Of a DNA stretch of 64,000 nt, positions 60,986-64,000 are shown piece by piece (positions within the stretch are counted from its first letter, which is position 1; each line of letters starts with the position of its first letter). The DNA comes from Streptomyces aureus. Lineage in GTDB: Bacteria > Actinomycetota > Actinomycetes > Streptomycetales > Streptomycetaceae. A model generated the notes under the pieces. That model searched no databases. It saw nothing but the letters and a program-made list of their open reading frames with translations, and was not told where the DNA came from. Location of the stretch: the NCBI RefSeq assembly GCF_000725495.1, contig NZ_JNZD01000020.1, positions 87,161 through 151,160 on the forward strand, in the 5' to 3' direction. The position numbers and the translations under genes were made by a program.

Positions 60986-61018
60986 CGTTGGGGCCGCGCA
61001 CGGTGCGCGGCCCCAACG
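60986..61018 (-). terminator. 15-bp hairpin between precursor peptide and phosphotransferase genes
   Basis: A perfect 15-bp stem (CGTTGGGGCCGCGCA with TGCGCGGCCCCAACG) closes on three bases. It starts 8 bases after the peptide stop. A strong attenuator here would raise the peptide-to-enzyme ratio, as often seen after RiPP precursor genes. Confidence 0.8.
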
Positions 61019-61025
61019 GGTTGAG

Positions 61026-61169
61026 CTACTTGTACGGGTTGTCGTCGTTGCAGCCGGACTCCACGCTCGCGGTCAGCTCGGCGACGTCGCTGACGAGAAC
61101 GATCCCGGCCGGGTCGGCGGGGGCGTCGGGCGCGGGCTTGGGCGTGATCTCGACGAGGACAGCGGTCAT
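61026..61169 (-). CDS. 47-residue peptide, candidate RiPP precursor
   Basis: The ATG overlaps the radical SAM stop (ATGA). The product runs MTAVLVEITPKPAPDAPADP (leader-like, acidic and Pro-rich), a Val/Ile-rich stretch GIVLVSDVAELTASVE, and a short polar end SGCNDDNPYK. One Cys and an Asn/Asp cluster next to Pro-Tyr-Lys at the C-terminus would be the core region. Coupling to a SPASM-type radical SAM enzyme and the hairpin right after it are typical of precursor genes. No known class is assigned; the role is inference from context. Confidence 0.7.
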   Translation of the reverse strand: MTAVLVEITPKPAPDAPADPAGIVLVSDVAELTASVESGCNDDNPYK

Positions 61170-62281
61170 GACGACCTCATTCCGTGTTGGCAGTAGTTCC
61201 TGAGTGGTGCCTTCGCTTCCTGGAAGACCCGTGCCATCGGTCGGCACACGCGACAGGTGGATGAGAGCTTGCAGCCGCTACATCCTCCAGTGCGAAGCAT
61301 GAGGGACTCGGCGATCCGGCCGAGTCGGGCAAGGCCTGGCACGCCTTCGGCGGTCAGGCTGATGTTCGGTTCGCGGCCGACCTTGCAGATCGAGGCGCGG
61401 CCGAACGGGTCGGCGTGGAAGAACGTCACGCCCGCCGGGCAGCCCGTGAACGGCTTCCGGGCGGTGAGGTACTCGGGCGACTGGGACGGCAACGTTTCCG
61501 CGGTGCCGTGGATCGTGGGCGAGATGTTGGCGTACTCGCGGAACGGCACCCCGAGATCCTTGGCCCAAGCCCGCATGGCGTCGACCTCGTGCGCGTTGGT
61601 CCGCACGATGATCAGGCTCAGATCGAGGCGCAGCCCGGCGTCGAGAGCCTTGCGCACGCCTTCGCGGAACCGGCCGAAGCCACCGCGCCGGCGGGTCACC
61701 GCGTCGTACGTGTCCGCAGTCGCGCCGTACAGGCTCAACGTCAGCTTGGTCGGCGGGTAGGCGCGGAGCACGTCCAGGACGCGCTCCCTGCGCAACTGTG
61801 AGCCGTTGGACAGCACTTCGAGCTGCATGCCCAGCTCGGCGGCGAACCGGTAGGACTCGGGGAAGTCCGGATCGATCAGCGGCTCCCCGCCAGTGATCTG
61901 GAGCCAGATCACCCCGGCGTCCCGCATCACCGTCAACAGGGTGCGCTTGCCGTCCATGTCGAGGCCTTCGAACCGCTTCTCCCCGAGGTAGCACATCTCG
62001 CAGTCGTAGTCACAGCCAAGATTGATCTCCCACGTCGCCCGGCTGAACGCGTACGGTCCCGGCTCACGGACGAGGAGGACGTCACCAAGGGCCTGCCCGG
62101 AAACGTCCATCTGCCACTGCGCGGCCACGGCATCGGCGAGCCACCCGGGCACGCTGCTCGGGACGGCGGCCAGTGCGCGCAGCTCCTCGAATCTGGAGTG
62201 GGGGAGCTGTACGGCTTTCGGGCTGCCTCGCCGCAGGACGAGCCGGCGGTCTGCGAACGGTGTGGCGACGAGCTCGCGCAT
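61166..62281 (-). CDS. Radical SAM/SPASM peptide-modifying enzyme
   Basis: The ATG at 62281 has AGGGGGAA six bases upstream, better than the GTG 15 bases before. The 371-residue enzyme has the CxxxCxxC SAM cluster motif in INLGCDYDCEMCYLG (Cys 90, 94, 97 from this start), a GGEP motif (LQITGGEPLIDPDFP), and a C-terminal Cys-rich SPASM-type region with FTGCPAG, ASICKVG, GGCSGCKLSSTCRVC and NYCQHG. It would install a radical-derived bond on the adjacent peptide. It is preceded by a hairpin at 62304-62344. Confidence 0.88.
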   Translation of the reverse strand: MRELVATPFADRRLVLRRGSPKAVQLPHSRFEELRALAAVPSSVPGWLADAVAAQWQMDVSGQALGDVLLVREPGPYAFSRATWEINLGCDYDCEMCYLGEKRFEGLDMDGKRTLLTVMRDAGVIWLQITGGEPLIDPDFPESYRFAAELGMQLEVLSNGSQLRRERVLDVLRAYPPTKLTLSLYGATADTYDAVTRRRGGFGRFREGVRKALDAGLRLDLSLIIVRTNAHEVDAMRAWAKDLGVPFREYANISPTIHGTAETLPSQSPEYLTARKPFTGCPAGVTFFHADPFGRASICKVGREPNISLTAEGVPGLARLGRIAESLMLRTGGCSGCKLSSTCRVCRPMARVFQEAKAPLRNYCQHGMRSS

Positions 62282-62303
62282 GTCGTTCCCCCTCACGGTG
62301 GGA

Positions 62304-62344
62304 CCCCTGCCGCCGGGGGGCAGGTCTGGGCCCGCCGGCAGGGG
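62304..62344 (-). terminator. Hairpin upstream of the radical SAM gene
   Basis: CCCCTGCCG pairs with CGGCAGGGG around a GC-rich loop. It lies between the upstream ATPase/unknown genes and the radical SAM gene, so the two may be partly separate transcripts. Confidence 0.55.
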
Positions 62345-62397
62345 AGTTGGACCGCGTGCGGCGGCAGGCTCAGGGCATGCGCCGCCGCACGCGGGGA

Positions 62398-62973
62398 TCA
62401 GGAGATGGCGCTGAGGAGTGCCTCGTGCGGGACCGGGCCCGGCTTGAACCGGTCGAGGAGATCGGCCAGGGGCCAGTGCGGCACGAGGCGGTCACCGCGG
62501 CACGGGCGCAGCCAATACGGGCCCGGCGGCCCTGTCTGCTGCATGGAAGGCAGGGTGAGTTCGTGGGGCGCGCCCCGGCATATGCCGAAGTCGTTGTCCC
62601 AGACCGCGTGCGTGCCCGGCGGCACAAGCCAGATGAACCGGTCCCGTTCCGGGTCGTCGATCACCGGGCCGCAGGAGCGGGTGTCGAAGCGTGCGCCGCG
62701 GACACGCTGGACTTCGTCCATGAGGTCCACGACGGCGCGGGCTTCGGCGCCGGAGGCGGTCACGACCGCGTCGAAGAACCGGCCGCCTAACGGTAAGCGG
62801 AAGGCGTTCCCGTGCTGGAGATCCATCAGGTTCCGTACGCGGGCGGCGAGGTCGCCCATGTCCTGTGCAACGTCTTCCAGTGGAACGTTCATGGCGCGTG
62901 CCGTGAAGTCGACGCTGCCGGGTCCTTGGCGGAGGGGCTGCGCTGAACGCCGGGGAAGGGGCGCGGGCGTCAT
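62398..62973 (-). CDS. Unknown protein of the RiPP-like cluster
   Basis: 191 residues; the ATG overlaps the upstream ATPase stop (ATGA). It contains MNVPLEDVAQDMGDLAARVR, then GRFFDAVVTASGAEARAVVD, RSCGPVIDDPERDRFIWLVP, a cluster of Trp and Pro residues (GPYWLRP), and ends LLDRFKPGPVPHEALLSAIS. No signal or membrane segment. I do not recognise the family. Translational coupling to the ATPase suggests they act together, possibly in regulation of the cluster. Confidence 0.7.
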   Translation of the reverse strand: MTPAPLPRRSAQPLRQGPGSVDFTARAMNVPLEDVAQDMGDLAARVRNLMDLQHGNAFRLPLGGRFFDAVVTASGAEARAVVDLMDEVQRVRGARFDTRSCGPVIDDPERDRFIWLVPPGTHAVWDNDFGICRGAPHELTLPSMQQTGPPGPYWLRPCRGDRLVPHWPLADLLDRFKPGPVPHEALLSAIS

Positions 62974-63515
62974 GCGACACCGTCCCAGGTCGCAGGGAGA
63001 AGAGCCTGCACCGTCTTGCCGACGATCACGCCGTCTTCCGTCTTGGTGTCCCAGGAGAGGGTGCCGCGGTAGTGGGCCGTCCACCACAGTCCTGGGGGCG
63101 CGAGCCGGAGGTCGGGGCTCTGGTTCGCGACCTGGTCGAAGCCCGGGAAGTCCGGGAACGCATCGTCGACCTCGATGAACAGTTCGCGGGTGTCGGCGTG
63201 AGTGAGCAGCCGAAGAACGATCTTGCCGTCGGGGAACGGTTTCCCATGCCGGGCGGCGTTGTCCACCAGGTGCGCGGCGACGCGGGCGGCTGCGTCGATG
63301 TTGCCGGGCCAGGAGCAGCAGGTGAGCCGGGGGCGGATGCGCAGCCGGGCGTTCGCGGCTGCTCCGCCATCCGCGGTCAGGCGGGTGCTCCACCGGAACG
63401 AGGACTGCTCTGCGGGGAGCGGCAGGAGTGTTGTAGTGCCGGCCGGGCGCAGCACGGTGACGGTCGCGCCCGCAGGAGCTGCGGGGGTTGTGGAGCGCTG
63501 CTCTGGGGGGTTCAC
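62970..63515 (-). CDS. Histidine-kinase-like ATP-binding protein (anti-sigma-type GHKL)
   Basis: 181 residues starting at a GTG. The N-box reads AARVAAHLVDNAARHGKPF (the family Asn in DNA), followed by KIVLRLLTHADTRELFIEVD and DDAFPDF (G1-like), and GLWWTAHYRGTLSWDTKTED near the end. This matches the small GHKL ATPases that actinobacteria carry in regulatory clusters next to XRE or sigma-related partners. It is divergent from the HTH regulator at 63678. Confidence 0.8.
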   Translation of the reverse strand: MNPPEQRSTTPAAPAGATVTVLRPAGTTTLLPLPAEQSSFRWSTRLTADGGAAANARLRIRPRLTCCSWPGNIDAAARVAAHLVDNAARHGKPFPDGKIVLRLLTHADTRELFIEVDDAFPDFPGFDQVANQSPDLRLAPPGLWWTAHYRGTLSWDTKTEDGVIVGKTVQALLPATWDGVA

Positions 63516-63677
63516 GGCGTGGCTCCCTGCTCTGGCTGTGGTGCTCCGTACGTCCAGACAACCGCCGTACCGACCCCGTTGGGGATGCCGTATCGCGGGG
63601 GAGTTGGGTGCAACCCTCCTGCCGTTTTGACCATCCCTTTAACCGTCCATGCCGCCACCAGCCCTAACGTTCAGTCA

Positions 63678-63904
63678 TGTCGGGGACACGGAACGATGCA
63701 TTCGCGTCGTGGATGGACGAACACGGAATGCCCGTCGGGGAGTTAACAGCCCTGGTCAACGCGACAATCGGGGAGCTGACAGGCCGGTACGGCACGGTGC
63801 ACGATCGGCACGTCTACAAACTGCTCAGCGGGGAACACAGGTCACCTAACGGGGTCCTGAAGACTGCTCTCCACAGGGTGACGGGCCGAACTCCTGCAGA
63901 GCTA
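63678..63904 (+). pseudogene. HTH regulator with its 3' end cut off by an IS
   Basis: The ATG opens a protein reading MSGTRNDAFASWMDEHGMPV, with an HTH-type segment ELTALVNATIGELTGRYGTV and VYKLLSGEHRSPNGVLKTAL. The usual end of such Streptomyces regulators begins GRTPAELG, but here it runs directly into an IS end at about 63905 and continues as an unrelated basic frame. A TTA codon occurs in GELT, so bldA control is likely. Divergent from the ATPase gene, it probably controls the cluster. Whether the cut protein works is unknown. Confidence 0.6.
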
Positions 63905-64000
63905 GGCGGTTTCGTTTGGATCATCGTGCGGACCAGAGGAAGATGCCGGCGACGTGGAGTCCGGCCAGGTAGATGGTCGCTGTCTTCTCGTAGCGGGTGG
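63905..64000. mobile_element. IS element, partial, running off the window
   Basis: From GGCGGTTTCGTTTGGATCAT onward the sequence changes character. The minus strand encodes a transposase C-terminus that ends 16 bases inside the junction, the usual distance to an IS terminal repeat. The other end is outside the window. Confidence 0.6.
63921..64000 (-). CDS. IS5-like transposase, C-terminal end only
   Basis: The visible residues read TRYEKTATIYLAGLHVAGIF followed by LWSAR and a TGA. TRYEKTA-type endings followed by a hydrophobic helix are typical of actinobacterial IS5-group transposases. Only 26 residues are in the window. Confidence 0.6.
   Translation of the reverse strand, partial: TRYEKTATIYLAGLHVAGIFLWSAR

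Noticed and set aside
1..64000. CRISPR arrays and tRNA or rRNA genes
   Set aside because: I saw no regularly spaced repeats and no convincing cloverleaf or rRNA segment by eye; a tRNAscan or Infernal run would be decisive.

Overview
The window is high-GC DNA with the codon use, GTG and TTG starts, purine-rich ribosome-binding sites and tightly overlapping reading frames of Streptomyces or a close actinomycete. Two genes near whose starts I could read a TTA codon (38815 and 63678) fit the bldA-type translational control of that genus. The gene content is accessory: secreted enzymes, a polymorphic toxin, a dense run of defence and DNA-repair genes, insertion sequences, gene fragments, and at the right end a peptide-modification cluster.

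Left part (1-22.5 kb). A helicase C-terminus is followed by small secreted proteins, including a NucA/NucB-type DNase with an acidic cytosolic neighbour, a lamin-tail protein and a secreted HNH nuclease. A DUF4236-TerD fusion follows. Around 9.5-10.0 kb lie convergent fragments of a phosphotransferase-like gene and a replication-relaxation gene, probably scars of a lost mobile element. A lytic transglycosylase and a double-FKBP lipoprotein come next. Then comes a 2068-residue RHS/YD-repeat toxin with a putative membrane immunity protein. About 1.8 kb upstream of the toxin gene holds nothing I recognise.

Defence region (22.8-45 kb). A complete four-gene Wadjet type II operon (jetABCD) is followed by an XRE/ImmA-IrrE antitoxin plus PIN-toxin pair with a palindromic operator, then an accessory SbcCD pair. 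Divergent from sbcDC across a 115-bp promoter gap is a five-gene cluster (37.9-45.0 kb): an unknown protein, a Cas4/AddB-like Fe-S nuclease, an unknown protein, an SF1 helicase and a DEAH helicase with helicase-associated repeats. I could not match this cluster to any named defence system and regard it as the best candidate for something undescribed.

Middle (45-51 kb). An IS701-like element, a uracil-DNA-glycosylase family gene, a HEPN-like protein, a GIY-YIG protein and two small membrane proteins. The glycosylase and HEPN-like genes each end 1 bp before an identical 22-bp repeat.

Right part (51-64 kb). A complete pPIWI-RE operon (REase, Z-domain helicase, PIWI/RNase-H protein) carries an extra co-translated winged-helix-like gene and a 28-codon frame. 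It is followed by a candidate RiPP cluster: a histidine-kinase-like ATPase, an unknown protein, a radical SAM/SPASM enzyme, a 47-residue precursor-like peptide, a hairpin, and a phosphotransferase-like protein. The divergent HTH regulator of this cluster appears to be cut at its 3' end by an IS whose transposase runs off the window.
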